61,840 nt of DNA from Coriobacteriia bacterium (lineage in GTDB: Bacteria; Actinomycetota; Coriobacteriia; Coriobacteriales; Eggerthellaceae), in NCBI GenBank assembly GCA_030537355.1, contig JAUNNF010000010.1, forward strand, positions 2,078 to 63,917, given 5' to 3'. The translations under genes were made by a program, and so were the position numbers. Below the pieces are notes generated by a model, which had not been told where the DNA came from, did not search any database, and saw only the letters and a program-made list of their open reading frames with translations. The stretch's first letter is position 1. The number at the start of each line of letters is the position of its first letter. Shown piece by piece: positions 34,928 through 45,189 of this stretch.

Positions 34928-36432
34928 TCTTCACCTAGTTTAACAATTAGATAATCTCCACAATCCTTTATATAACCTGGATTTGGATAGCTATTCATGT
35001 TTTTTGCAATCTGTGTTGCTTCGTTAATTTGTGAAGAGCTAGCTGGATTTAAATCTGTGTTAATAGAACTTGCTTTGAAAACATTTATAAGATTCTCTGT
35101 ATGAAAATAAGTGTCTGAAATTTGATTCATTTTCTTTTCATTAAGTATTGAAGTATTTATTGTGTCAAAATCTTCTGTAACAAGTCCATTTAGTTTAGGT
35201 TGACAATAACCAACAAAAACTACGGGTTTTATATCATATTTATGTAAGTCACTGTTGACTTCATTTAAAACCTGTACATCTTTATCGTTTCTTACATAAT
35301 CGTTATATAGCATTTTTTCTGTGATTGATATATTTGAAAACAAAACGCAAATCAGCATGATTATTAGGCCTGTTTTTTTAAGGAATTTTACTTTATATGT
35401 ATTTAAAATATTATAGATGATAAGAATATTACCAGCCATTACATAAGCATATGCTAAGTCACCCCTTGGTGGGATAATGCCTCCACCCTTAACAATGATA
35501 ATAAAGAAGGTACTTAATTCGAATATGCCTATACATAGCCAAATTAAAAGATATGAATAGTTTTTATTTAGAAGTTTTTGTATTAGGAATATGGTTGCTA
35601 ATATTATTGTTGCTATAGTAAGGACTGTATAAATAATAGTAAAACAGTAGGGTGGATCAATTAATATTTTTCCAATTGACTTAATGACAGTTAAAATAGA
35701 TTGATCAATAGGGACCGAGCCCCATGTTATTGTATTGTAGTCATATGATGAATTTGCTCCACTTAAGTTCGCGATAATCCAATTAGCAAAGTACATAAAA
35801 ATAAACTGTGCAATTAGTATAAGAATTTCTTTTAGATTCCACTTTTTGTTTATGTATCTCAGGACAAAAATTAATAACGCGAAGCTAATGTAAATGTTAA
35901 GAAAGGCTTGATAACATCCAAAAGCGATAGTTCCACAAACAATACCAATTAGGCAATATACGGGATTCTTTTTGTATATGAAAGCAAAATTAAACAGAAC
36001 AGATAATGCTGTTAAAAGAAATCCCATTCCTGTTCCAATCAGCATCATCTCAAAATACAACATATTACAGACCATAGGGCTTGATACAATTAGTAAACCA
36101 AACCAAGGCCAGATTTTCTCATTTTTTTGAGTTAGGTATTTTCCAGCAAATCCAAAAATGATCATTGAGCAAATAATTGCGATATAGCCTAATATTTTTT
36201 CTAAGAATTTGTTGAAAATCCACCCATTAATAAGACTTTTAAATAAACATAATCCCCATCTTCCAATTTGTGCTGAATCATAATGGACTCCAGGTGTAGC
36301 CTCATATAAAAATGTATCGTAATGGATTGGGTTAGTTGCTAGCCATGTAATATAGATAAGAAGGAAAATTATTGAGCTTGCAATTATGGCAAAAAGGTTA
36401 TTCTTTGTATATGTTTTTAATGAATTCAACAT
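34924..36432 (-). CDS. GtrII-like membrane glycosyltransferase
   Basis: A 502-residue membrane protein with about 12 helices. After the first helix it has HYDTFLYEATPGVHYDSAQ followed by IGRWG, matching the Glucos_trans_II (GtrII) pattern in which an acidic loop and GRWG precede the helices. GtrII proteins transfer a sugar from a polyprenyl phosphate to polymer outside the membrane. It follows the TagO-like gene by 3 bases on the minus strand, and its stop overlaps the stop of the convergent GT2 gene. Confidence 0.75.
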   Translation of the reverse strand: MLNSLKTYTKNNLFAIIASSIIFLLIYITWLATNPIHYDTFLYEATPGVHYDSAQIGRWGLCLFKSLINGWIFNKFLEKILGYIAIICSMIIFGFAGKYLTQKNEKIWPWFGLLIVSSPMVCNMLYFEMMLIGTGMGFLLTALSVLFNFAFIYKKNPVYCLIGIVCGTIAFGCYQAFLNIYISFALLIFVLRYINKKWNLKEILILIAQFIFMYFANWIIANLSGANSSYDYNTITWGSVPIDQSILTVIKSIGKILIDPPYCFTIIYTVLTIATIILATIFLIQKLLNKNYSYLLIWLCIGIFELSTFFIIIVKGGGIIPPRGDLAYAYVMAGNILIIYNILNTYKVKFLKKTGLIIMLICVLFSNISITEKMLYNDYVRNDKDVQVLNEVNSDLHKYDIKPVVFVGYCQPKLNGLVTEDFDTINTSILNEKKMNQISDTYFHTENLINVFKASSINTDLNPASSSQINEATQIAKNMNSYPNPGYIKDCGDYLIVKLGED

Positions 36433-36435
36433 AGA

Positions 36436-37617
36436 TTAATTTTCTTTCCAAGGTTCGTTGCCTTCGCTGGGTTTTTCTGTATCGTAAATACCATATGTGG
36501 GATCTCTTGGTACTCTGTTATCTTTTTTACGAGGATTATAATGATGCTTAAGTATCGGCTTTAATAAATGAAGTTTTTTAACTGCGTATATAGTTACGCC
36601 TAAAGCCAAAATAAACATAATAATTGATAGAGCCCCTTGAGCTTCTGTCATAACAATTCCACATACAGAAAGAACGGCCGTCCATGCCCACATAATTAAT
36701 ACGGTTTGTCTTTGAGATAGGCCGCTTTGTAATAATCTATGATGGATATGTTGTTTATCAGCTGTTGTTATTGATTTGTGTTCTCTAGTTCTTCTAAGTA
36801 TTGCAAGTACCGTGTCTAAAATAGGAACACCAGCTGCCAATATTGGTACCAATAAAGACATAAATAAAGCAGTTCTAGCCATTGCTAAAAGTGATGCCAT
36901 TCCCAATAACAACCCTAGGGTTAAAGATCCTGAATCTCCCATAAAGACTTTGGCAGGATGAAAGTTAAAAAATAAAAATGCAGTACAAGCTCCCATAATG
37001 GCAAGAGACAAAATTGCAGCATCAGCTTTGTTTTGAAAGATCGCAAATATAAATATTGTGGTTGCCGATATCAAACATATTCCTGAAGCTAGACCATCTA
37101 ATCCATCAATAAGATTAATTATGTTTGCAAATGCAACAAGAAACAAAACCGTAATCGGATAAGCAAACAAACCAAATTCTATAAATGTACCAGTAAAAGG
37201 ATTCATGATTCTATAAAATAATAGACCTGATCCAGCGACTATACAAGCCGAGATAAATTGCCATATAAATTTAGTACGAGCTGTAAGACATTTAATGTCA
37301 TCTACCACACCAAGGCCAAACATTACACAAACGCCAGCTGCAGCAACAAAATAATTTACTTTATCATCATTTGCATATGAAAGAGGAATTTGCCAACCTA
37401 GATATTCAACACCAATATATTCTAAAAGGACACATCCTGCAATACCTACAAATATGGCTACACCTCCTAGACGGGGTGTTGGCTTTTTGTGGACTCGTCT
37501 ATTGCTAGGTTCGTCAATAGCACCAGTTTTGTAGGATAACCATTTAATAACAGGAATCATTGCACAGACAATAATTACTGATGCAAAAAAGAATAATATG
37601 CAATAAAGCCAACTCAT
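36436..37617 (-). CDS. undecaprenyl-phosphate sugar-1-phosphate transferase (TagO/WecA type)
   Basis: A 393-residue enzyme of the MraY/WecA superfamily with about 11 helices. PTPRLGGVAIF (about 47), the Asp-Asp in VVDDIKCLTART (about 101), NLIDGLDGLASG (about 167), MGDSGSLTLG (about 226) and the cytoplasmic HIHHRLL loop (about 290) are complete. It should put GlcNAc-1-phosphate or a relative on undecaprenyl phosphate, starting the wall polymer built by the neighbouring enzymes. It has a polar C-terminal tail of about 30 residues. Confidence 0.93.
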   Translation of the reverse strand: MSWLYCILFFFASVIIVCAMIPVIKWLSYKTGAIDEPSNRRVHKKPTPRLGGVAIFVGIAGCVLLEYIGVEYLGWQIPLSYANDDKVNYFVAAAGVCVMFGLGVVDDIKCLTARTKFIWQFISACIVAGSGLLFYRIMNPFTGTFIEFGLFAYPITVLFLVAFANIINLIDGLDGLASGICLISATTIFIFAIFQNKADAAILSLAIMGACTAFLFFNFHPAKVFMGDSGSLTLGLLLGMASLLAMARTALFMSLLVPILAAGVPILDTVLAILRRTREHKSITTADKQHIHHRLLQSGLSQRQTVLIMWAWTAVLSVCGIVMTEAQGALSIIMFILALGVTIYAVKKLHLLKPILKHHYNPRKKDNRVPRDPTYGIYDTEKPSEGNEPWKEN

Positions 37618-37801
37618 TGAATTTCTTCTTTATTATAAACTAAACTCTGTAAATATCATTTACAATGTGGTTTCTTTAAAAACAGTTTATTTATTTAGTA
37701 TTTTGTACTTATATATTACAAGATATAATTTCTTTTATGTATAATTTGTTTAGGTAAAAGATTGATGGCTATTGTATCTGTAATAGTGGTAATATAAATA
37801 T

Positions 37802-39514
37802 ATGGCAAAAATAGCTCAAATAGGGACTTTCGATGTAGAAAACTATGGAGATTTATTGTTTCCTGATGTTTTAGAATTTAAGCTGCAACCTTCGTTGTTA
37901 CATTTGTTTTCTCCTATAGGCGGCATAAAACCTTTTACGGATAATCAGAAAGTGTATTCTATTTCTGAACTCGATAATATGTGTACAATTCATAACTATG
38001 ATGCCATAATAATTGGAGGAGGAGACTTAATTCGTTTAGATACAGATATTGCTTCTGTTTACAGTCAAGAAGTTAAAGATGCGATTTCCATATGGCTTCT
38101 GCCCATATTAATAGGAAATAAACACAATATTCCTGTTATGTTAAATGCACCTGGTGTTCCATTTCATTTTTCTTCTGTTTATAGTCCAATTATTAAACAA
38201 ATTTTTGATGTTGTGTATTATGGTAACGTAAGGGATAATGGTTCAAAAAATCATTTGAATTCTTGCAATGTAAACAATATTAAGGTAATTCCAGATACTA
38301 TTTTCAACATCAATCAAGTATATTCTCAAAAAATTCTTGAAGACAATTTTAAGTTATTGCAGAATAATAATGTTATTCCAGTTAAAAACAATTTTATTGT
38401 TTTACAATGTAATGGCAGTTTTATTTCAAAGCCTTCAGAGATTTCTAAACTACAAGAATTTATGAAACATATAAACAATAACTATAATTTAGATGTTTTG
38501 CTAATGCCTATAGGTTATGTTCATAACGATATTCAGATTTTGAATAAAATATACGATCCTAATAATGACATGAATTATTTAATTACAAAAAAATTGTCGC
38601 CATTTGATATGTTAAGCATAGTTGCAAATAGTTCTGGTTATGTAGGTACAAGTATGCATGGAGCAATTACTACATATTCGTATGGTAAATTGATTTTTAT
38701 GTTAAGCACATTAAAACTTACTAAAATTCAAGGGTTTTTAGAGCTTATTGATTTACAAGAAAATCAAATTTTTGATCTTGAAAATATAATTGAACAATTT
38801 GATTATTGTTATAAAAATTTCAATTCAAACAAACTTGAAACAGTTAATCGTATTGTTGATGTTCATTTTGACAATATTAATAATACTATTTGCAGTAAAG
38901 ATAAACAGCAAGTTTCGTTTTCCTTATACGATTTTGTGATTAATATGTTTCAGCAATTACCACAAGCCCATTACTATAAACAAATTATAAGTTGTATCTA
39001 TTATGATTATGGTAAAGGATTTAATGAACATGATATTGTTTTTGTGGAACATGAATACAATCATAACAAGATTGAATATAATATTTCCATACCTAAAGGT
39101 GTTAAAAGTGTACGTATTGATCCGGTGGAGGATTCATATATAATACTTGAAAACATTAAAGTTTATTTAGAGAGTCAAGTCACAGAGTATGAATTAAGTT
39201 CTTCTTTTTCCTTTAATGATAATAAGTATTTATTGACAAGTTTAGATCCTCAAATAATCATTCCTTGTAAGAATAAAAAACAACTGAATTTATCTGCTAA
39301 TATGTATATACTACATCAAGATTGTCTTTCTGCATGTGTTTCTCGTATGTCACAAGATTCGGAAGTAATAAAAAATCAAAATCAAAATATTAAGAAATTA
39401 AATGAAAAAATAAATCTTATGACCCAAGAACGAGAAATGCTATATAAGGCTTATAGTAAAACTTTAAGATACAAGTTTGCTCAAATTTATCACAGAATGA
39501 GGCCAAAAAAATAA
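37802..39514 (+). CDS. polysaccharide pyruvyltransferase-family fusion protein
   Basis: A 570-residue protein. The first 370 residues are a PS_pyruv_trans domain: IGTFDVENYGDLLFP at the start, IIIGGGDLIRLDTD (about 75) and VGTSMHGAITTYSYG (about 281). A beta domain follows (about 400-500) with VRIDPVEDSYIILENIKVY, a module also seen at the ends of rhamnan-type glycosyltransferases. A coiled coil (about 515-555) and a basic tail (YKFAQIYHRMRPKK) end it. It probably adds pyruvate ketal or modifies sugar in the polymer. No good ribosome site is seen before ATG 37802. It is 2 bases from the exporter genes. Confidence 0.8.
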   Translation: MAKIAQIGTFDVENYGDLLFPDVLEFKLQPSLLHLFSPIGGIKPFTDNQKVYSISELDNMCTIHNYDAIIIGGGDLIRLDTDIASVYSQEVKDAISIWLLPILIGNKHNIPVMLNAPGVPFHFSSVYSPIIKQIFDVVYYGNVRDNGSKNHLNSCNVNNIKVIPDTIFNINQVYSQKILEDNFKLLQNNNVIPVKNNFIVLQCNGSFISKPSEISKLQEFMKHINNNYNLDVLLMPIGYVHNDIQILNKIYDPNNDMNYLITKKLSPFDMLSIVANSSGYVGTSMHGAITTYSYGKLIFMLSTLKLTKIQGFLELIDLQENQIFDLENIIEQFDYCYKNFNSNKLETVNRIVDVHFDNINNTICSKDKQQVSFSLYDFVINMFQQLPQAHYYKQIISCIYYDYGKGFNEHDIVFVEHEYNHNKIEYNISIPKGVKSVRIDPVEDSYIILENIKVYLESQVTEYELSSSFSFNDNKYLLTSLDPQIIIPCKNKKQLNLSANMYILHQDCLSACVSRMSQDSEVIKNQNQNIKKLNEKINLMTQEREMLYKAYSKTLRYKFAQIYHRMRPKK

Positions 39515-39516
39515 TA

Positions 39517-40299
39517 ATGAACCAGATAATACAAAACTTTAAAAAATATCAACCTCTTCTTAAAGAGCTTGTTGTTAAAGACATAAAAATTAGATACAGA
39601 AAATCCATTTTGGGTGTATTTTGGACCTTACTTAATCCACTTCTCATGATGGTTGTATTATCTGTTGTGTTTTCTAATATTTTCAAATTTGACATTCCTA
39701 ATTATCCAGTTTATATATTGTCAGGACAGGTTATATTTACTTTTTTCTCAGAAGCAACAAATACAGCCATGGTTTCTATTATTGGTAATGCTGCGTTAAT
39801 TAAAAAAGTTTATATACCAAAATATAATTTTCCCTTTGCAGCTATTATTTCTAGTATGATTAATGTAATGGCCTCATTTTCTGCATTAATTATTGTAATG
39901 TTGTTTATGAGATCAGAGCTTCATTTTACAATGCTGCTTAGCTTTATACCCATTCTTGCGCTTGTAATTTTTGCAACTGGCATAGGATTAATACTGGCTG
40001 CTTATGTTGTTAAATTTAGAGATTTAATGCATTTTTATGGTGTATTTTTAACAGCACTGATGTATTTAATGCCTGTTATATACCCAATGTCTATTTTGGA
40101 GGGCAAAATGTGGATTTATAATATAGTAAAATATAATCCACTTACTATGATGCTTGATACATTTAGGGATTTTGTGATGTATGGTACTTTTCCTAATTGG
40201 GAGCATTTTCTTATTATATTTGGTGTGGCTTTTGCTGTGTTGATTTTAGGTTTATGGATATTTAGAAGGAAGCAAGATACGTTTATTTTAGAGATTTAA
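39517..40299 (+). CDS. polysaccharide ABC exporter permease
   Basis: A 260-residue ABC-2 type permease (Wzm/RgpC/TagG class) with six helices. KDIKIRYRKSILGVFWTLLNPLLMM at the N-terminus, KKVYIPKYNFPF in the middle and YNPLTMMLDTFRDFVMYG near the end are classic. It flips the undecaprenyl-linked polymer across the membrane with the ATPase encoded next. Confidence 0.94.
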   Translation: MNQIIQNFKKYQPLLKELVVKDIKIRYRKSILGVFWTLLNPLLMMVVLSVVFSNIFKFDIPNYPVYILSGQVIFTFFSEATNTAMVSIIGNAALIKKVYIPKYNFPFAAIISSMINVMASFSALIIVMLFMRSELHFTMLLSFIPILALVIFATGIGLILAAYVVKFRDLMHFYGVFLTALMYLMPVIYPMSILEGKMWIYNIVKYNPLTMMLDTFRDFVMYGTFPNWEHFLIIFGVAFAVLILGLWIFRRKQDTFILEI

Positions 40300-40300
40300 T

Positions 40301-41044
40301 ATGGGCAATACTAATAAAATAGTTGAAGTAAATGATGTGTCAATTAAGTTCAATATGGCTTCTGAACGTGTTGATAGTATGAAAGAGTATATCGTTAAAC
40401 GTTTAAGAGGAAATAAGATTTCTTATAATGAATTTTATGCACTTAAGCATATTACTTTTGAAATTGCCAGGGGCGAATCTGTTGCGTTAATAGGCCTTAA
40501 TGGTTGTGGTAAATCTACTTTATTAAAAACTATTGCAGGAGTTTTAAAACCCAATACTGGAAATATTAGAGTATATGGTTCTATTGCACCACTTATAGAA
40601 TTAGGTGCAGGATTTGATCTGGATTTAACCGCAAATGAAAATATATATTTAAACGGTGCTATTTTGGGTTACGACAGAGAAACTATGAGTAAGTATTATA
40701 AAGATATAGTTGAATTCTCGGAGTTAGAACAATTTATGGATATACCTGTTAAGAACTTTTCATCAGGGATGATGGCAAGATTGGGATTTTCTATTGCAAC
40801 AATCGGCCATCCGGACTTATTGATTGTGGATGAAGCGTTGTCTGTTGGTGATTATAGATTCCAAGAAAAATGTTTGAAACGTATTCATCGTATGATTGAC
40901 AAAGGAACAACATTATTGTTTGTTTCACATAGCATTAATCAAGTTAAAGAAACATGTCAAAGATGCATATGGATTGAACAAGGACGAATTAAAGAAGATG
41001 GTCCCACTGAAAAAGTTGCGCCAAATTATGAAAAGGCATACTAA
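40301..41044 (+). CDS. polysaccharide ABC exporter ATPase
   Basis: A 247-residue ATPase of the Wzt/RgpD/TagH class. Walker A GLNGCGKST (about 63), signature FSSGMMARLGFS (about 159), Walker B LLIVDEALSVGD (about 179) and switch His in VSHS are intact. It lacks the C-terminal carbohydrate-binding domain of long Wzt proteins, so chain recognition must differ. Its stop overlaps the start of a small membrane-protein gene. Confidence 0.94.
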   Translation: MGNTNKIVEVNDVSIKFNMASERVDSMKEYIVKRLRGNKISYNEFYALKHITFEIARGESVALIGLNGCGKSTLLKTIAGVLKPNTGNIRVYGSIAPLIELGAGFDLDLTANENIYLNGAILGYDRETMSKYYKDIVEFSELEQFMDIPVKNFSSGMMARLGFSIATIGHPDLLIVDEALSVGDYRFQEKCLKRIHRMIDKGTTLLFVSHSINQVKETCQRCIWIEQGRIKEDGPTEKVAPNYEKAY

Positions 41045-41217
41045 TGGTTAAAAAGGTCTGTAAATATATATTAATAATTTTGCTTGGCTTAATGTTGGCT
41101 TGTATTTATAGTTTTATATTATATTCGGATTATAATATTGAAACTATTATAGTTTTTATCCTTATGTATGGCTATTTGTTGGTTTTTATGAAATTTTTAA
41201 TTAGGTTATTTAAGTAG
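41044..41217 (+). CDS. small two-helix membrane protein (57 residues)
   Basis: ATG at 41044 overlaps the ATPase stop codon (TAATG), so translation is probably coupled. The product has a basic start (MVKKVCKYIL), one helix (about 8-27), a short acidic loop (YSDYNIET) and a second helix (about 34-54), ending in KFLIRLFK. No family is recognised. The tight fit between exporter and glycosyltransferase suggests a helper of the export or assembly complex. The next gene begins 5 bases later. Confidence 0.6.
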   Translation: MVKKVCKYILIILLGLMLACIYSFILYSDYNIETIIVFILMYGYLLVFMKFLIRLFK

Positions 41218-41222
41218 GTTTA

Positions 41223-43016
41223 ATGAGAAATTTTTATAAAATTTTTAAACCAAAAACATATGTTTGGTTATTTAATATTTATAAAAATCATGGTTTTGAA
41301 GCTTTAAGAAGAAGGCTTCAAATTTTGATTTTGGGTTATAACCGTTTTTATAATAAATGGTTAAATATTAAGAATCCCAATTTAGAAGAATTAAATTTTC
41401 AAAAGAAATATAAGTTTGACTATGAACCTTTAATAAGTATTGTTGTTCCAACATATAATACTCCTAAAAGTTTTTTTAAAGAAATGGTTAAATCAGTTCA
41501 AGAACAAACCTATTCAAAATGGGAATTGTGTATAGCTGATGGAAGTACAAACAATGATGTAAAAGCTATAGTTAAAGAGATAAACGATTCGAAAATAAAA
41601 TATGTTTCACTCAATAAAAATAAAGGGATTTCAGAGAATACAAACAGTGCTATTTATATAGCAAATGGAGAGTATATATCCTTTTTAGATCATGATGATG
41701 TAATTGAAAAACATGCATTATTTGAAATTGTTCAATCATTACAAAGTAAACATCATGATCTGATTTATACTGATGAGGATTTTGCTACAAAAGATTTGTC
41801 TTTCTTCCATGATCCAGTATTCAAGCCAAATTGGAGCCCTGATTTGCTCTTATCTCATAATTATATAACTCATTTTGTTTGTGTCAAAAAACAAATTGTT
41901 GACAAAATTCATGGTTTAAATTCTCTCTATGATGGTGCACAAGATTATGATTTTTTATTTAGATGTATAGAAAATTCCAAGTCAATTTATCACATTCCTA
42001 AGGTGCTATATCATTGGAGAGAAAATGATGCTTCAGTAGCCAGTGATTCTTCAAATAAAAATTATGCTTATGAAGCTGGTCTTCGTGCTCTACAGGACCA
42101 CATTGATCGTGCTGATATTTGTGGCTACGCTGAATCCCTTTCATATCCTGGGTTTTATACGATAAGATATAATACACCAGACAACCCTTTAGTTTCTATA
42201 ATTATTCCTAATATGGATCATGTCAAGGATATTGATAAATGCTTAAAATCTTTATATGAAGTAAACAGTTATAAAAATTTTGAAATAATTATTGTAGAAA
42301 ATAATAGTAAAGACAAAGATACATTTCAGTATTATTCAAAAATTAAAGATTTATATGACAATTTAAATATTGTCGAGTATAAAGGTGATTTTAATTTTTC
42401 TAAAATTTGTAATTTTGGCGCATCTGTTTCTAATGGTGAATATTTATTATTTTTAAATAATGATACAGAAATGATTGATTCAGGCTCTCTATGCCAGATG
42501 CTAGGTAATTGCATGCGTGATGATGTAGGGATTGTTGGAGCAAAATTGTTATATGCAGATGATACTATTCAACATGCAGGTGTAGTTCTTGGTTTTGGAG
42601 GATTTGCTGGTCATGTTTTTACAGGAAAGAAAAAAGACAGTAGAGGCTATATGTTAAGGCCTTTAATTAATTGTAATTATAGTGCAGTAACTGGAGCCTG
42701 TCTACTTATTAAAAAAGATGTATTTAATGAGGTACATGGATTTACTGAAAAGTTTGCTGTGGGATTAAATGATATAGATTTATGTTTGAAAGTACGTCAT
42801 TTAAATAAACTAGTTGTTTATAATGCAAATTCTTTGTGGCATCATTATGAATCAAAATCACGTGGTTATGAGGATACACCAGAAAAAAAGGCAAGACTAA
42901 ATAAGGAGATAAAATTATTTCAAAGTATATGGAAAGAAGATCTAGATAAAGGTGACCCTTATTATTCATCAAATTTTTCTATCGATTATCTTCCATATGA
43001 GATGTTGAAAGTGTAG
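41223..43016 (+). CDS. two-domain GT2 glycosyltransferase
   Basis: A 597-residue paralogue of the gene at 33161. Domain one (about 75-275) has ISIVVPTYNTP, LDHDD, AQDYDFLFRC and YHWRE. Domain two (about 325-560) has VSIIIPNMDH, LFLNNDTEM, AVTGACLLIKK and LNDIDLCLKVR. The end has HHYESKSRGYE. It probably extends the polymer with rhamnose or another dTDP/UDP sugar. There is no strong ribosome site; coupling to the 57-residue gene is likely. Confidence 0.88.
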   Translation: MRNFYKIFKPKTYVWLFNIYKNHGFEALRRRLQILILGYNRFYNKWLNIKNPNLEELNFQKKYKFDYEPLISIVVPTYNTPKSFFKEMVKSVQEQTYSKWELCIADGSTNNDVKAIVKEINDSKIKYVSLNKNKGISENTNSAIYIANGEYISFLDHDDVIEKHALFEIVQSLQSKHHDLIYTDEDFATKDLSFFHDPVFKPNWSPDLLLSHNYITHFVCVKKQIVDKIHGLNSLYDGAQDYDFLFRCIENSKSIYHIPKVLYHWRENDASVASDSSNKNYAYEAGLRALQDHIDRADICGYAESLSYPGFYTIRYNTPDNPLVSIIIPNMDHVKDIDKCLKSLYEVNSYKNFEIIIVENNSKDKDTFQYYSKIKDLYDNLNIVEYKGDFNFSKICNFGASVSNGEYLLFLNNDTEMIDSGSLCQMLGNCMRDDVGIVGAKLLYADDTIQHAGVVLGFGGFAGHVFTGKKKDSRGYMLRPLINCNYSAVTGACLLIKKDVFNEVHGFTEKFAVGLNDIDLCLKVRHLNKLVVYNANSLWHHYESKSRGYEDTPEKKARLNKEIKLFQSIWKEDLDKGDPYYSSNFSIDYLPYEMLKV

Positions 43017-43021
43017 TTGTT

Positions 43022-45139
43022 ATGATTAAGGATGATAAAGTTTATATCGAGGAAGAGGCTTTTACTGAATTTGTACATAATAATTCTGGTACACAATTGG
43101 TAGACGAAAATTGTTCTTTATTACATAGGATTGATTTATTTAAAGTTTTTGAAGATTCAAAATTTGGTACATGTATTATGATTGGAGGTTGGTGTATTTC
43201 AACTTCAGGAAAGCCATTAAAAATTTCTGTTTATCAAAATTTTAAGCCTATTAAATCTTGTTATTGCAAAATTGGAAGACCAGATTTATATGAAATTAAA
43301 GTATCTAATAGCGAATTAAATGAAGATGGTTTTAACATAGCTTTTCCTATACATAAATTATGTATGTATAAAATTCAAATATCTGATAACGAAGCTACTG
43401 TAGTTTACAAATATAGTTATGGCAAATTGATGAAACTTGCTAGTGATAAAATTAATAAAAATACTGATTACATGACTTGGCGAAAAATAAATGCTGTTAA
43501 TAAGAAAGATTTGGCATGCCAGAGAACTAAGAAATTTAAATGTAATCCAAAAATTAGTATTGTTGTTCCATTGTTCAAAACTAATAAAAAATTTTTAAAA
43601 AAATTGATAAGATCTATCGAGCAACAAACTTATTCCAATTGGGAGTTGTGTTTATCTGAAGGAAGTGTCGACACATCTTTACAATATTACTTAAAAAAAA
43701 TTTGTAGGCACAATGAACGTATAAAAATTATATTTAGTAAGGAGCAATTACGTATAGCCGATAATACTAACCAAGCAATAGATCTTATAACAGGTGATTA
43801 TGTTGGGTTTATGGACCACGATGATGAATTAACTCCCGATGCGCTGTATGAGTGCGTAAGGGCTATTAATAAAAAACCTAATATTGATTTTATTTATACA
43901 GATGAAGACAAAACAGATTTGAGAAGTAAAAACTTTTTTGAACCACATTTTAAATCTGATTTTAATATTGATATGTTACGAAGTGTTAATTATTTTTGTC
44001 ATTTTGTTGTTGTTAAAAAGGCTTTGCTTGATAAAGTTGGATATTTAGACAATAAATATGATGGTTCTCAGGATTATGATTTTAATTTTCGTTGTATTGA
44101 GCAAGCAAATGTAATTTATCATATTCCTAAGGTTTTATATCACTGGCGTTCTCATTCAGAATCAACTGCTGAAGACCCTGAGTCAAAGCTTTATGCATTC
44201 AAGGCAGGTGAGAGAGCTATACAAGCTCATCTTGATAGACAAAATTTGCCTGCTAAATCAGAAATGACAAAATGGCCTGGCATTTATAGAGTACATTACT
44301 ACTTAGAAGATAATCCTCTTGTATCTATAGTTATTGCCAACAAAGATCATATTGAAGACCTTGATAAGTGCATTAATTCTATTATCAACATTAACAATTA
44401 TCAAAATTTTGAAATAATTATTGTTGAGAATAATAGTGAAAATGCTGATACATTTGAATATTATGACAATATTATGGATCCACGAATAAAGGTCTTCAAA
44501 TGGCCTCATACAGGTTTCAATTATCCTTCTATAAATAATTACGGTATTGAAAAGTCATTAGGAGATTATGTTTTGTTGTTAAATAACGATACTGAAATTA
44601 TCAATGAAGATTGTATAAGTGAAATGCTGAGTGTTTGTCAAAGACAAGATGTCGGTGCTGTAGGTGCTAAATTATTTTATGAAGATGGTACTATCCAGCA
44701 TGCTGGAGTGATTCTAGGTATTGGAGGTGTTGCAGCACATACATTCGTAAATGAACCACATAACAGCTTAGGTTATTTTGGTAGAACTGTTATGATGCAA
44801 GATTTAAGCGCAGTTACAGCAGCATGCATGCTTGTTAAGCGAAAAGTGCTTGATGAAGTTAACTATTTAGATGAAAAATTAGCTGTAGCCTTTAACGATA
44901 TCGACTTGTGCATGAAAATCCGAGAAAAGGGCTATCTAATAGTATATAACCCTTATGCTCAATTAAAACATTATGAATCAAAGTCTCGTGGATATGAAGA
45001 TTCGCCTGAAAAACTTGTAAGATTTAAAAACGAAAGTGACTATTTTAAAAATAAATGGCAGAAAACCTTATTTAAATGTGACCCATATTATAATCCAAAT
45101 TTGACTTTAAGAGAAACAGGTTTTCAGTTAAAATCATAA
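43022..45139 (+). CDS. two-domain GT2 glycosyltransferase with N-terminal beta domain
   Basis: A 705-residue enzyme and third paralogue. An extra N-terminal domain of about 120 residues (IMIGGWCISTSGKPLKISVY) looks like a beta sandwich, possibly for acceptor binding. GT domain one (about 175-385) has ISIVVPLFKT, MDHDDEL, SQDYDFNFRC and YHWRS. Domain two (about 435-670) has VSIVIANKDH, LLNNDTEI, AVTAACMLVKR and FNDIDLCMK. The terminal KHYESKSRGYE motif is conserved. It starts 5 bases after the previous gene. Confidence 0.88.
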   Translation: MIKDDKVYIEEEAFTEFVHNNSGTQLVDENCSLLHRIDLFKVFEDSKFGTCIMIGGWCISTSGKPLKISVYQNFKPIKSCYCKIGRPDLYEIKVSNSELNEDGFNIAFPIHKLCMYKIQISDNEATVVYKYSYGKLMKLASDKINKNTDYMTWRKINAVNKKDLACQRTKKFKCNPKISIVVPLFKTNKKFLKKLIRSIEQQTYSNWELCLSEGSVDTSLQYYLKKICRHNERIKIIFSKEQLRIADNTNQAIDLITGDYVGFMDHDDELTPDALYECVRAINKKPNIDFIYTDEDKTDLRSKNFFEPHFKSDFNIDMLRSVNYFCHFVVVKKALLDKVGYLDNKYDGSQDYDFNFRCIEQANVIYHIPKVLYHWRSHSESTAEDPESKLYAFKAGERAIQAHLDRQNLPAKSEMTKWPGIYRVHYYLEDNPLVSIVIANKDHIEDLDKCINSIININNYQNFEIIIVENNSENADTFEYYDNIMDPRIKVFKWPHTGFNYPSINNYGIEKSLGDYVLLLNNDTEIINEDCISEMLSVCQRQDVGAVGAKLFYEDGTIQHAGVILGIGGVAAHTFVNEPHNSLGYFGRTVMMQDLSAVTAACMLVKRKVLDEVNYLDEKLAVAFNDIDLCMKIREKGYLIVYNPYAQLKHYESKSRGYEDSPEKLVRFKNESDYFKNKWQKTLFKCDPYYNPNLTLRETGFQLKS

Positions 45140-45189
45140 TAGTTTCATGATTTACAAATACATTGATTATAATATAATTTTTCAGCATA

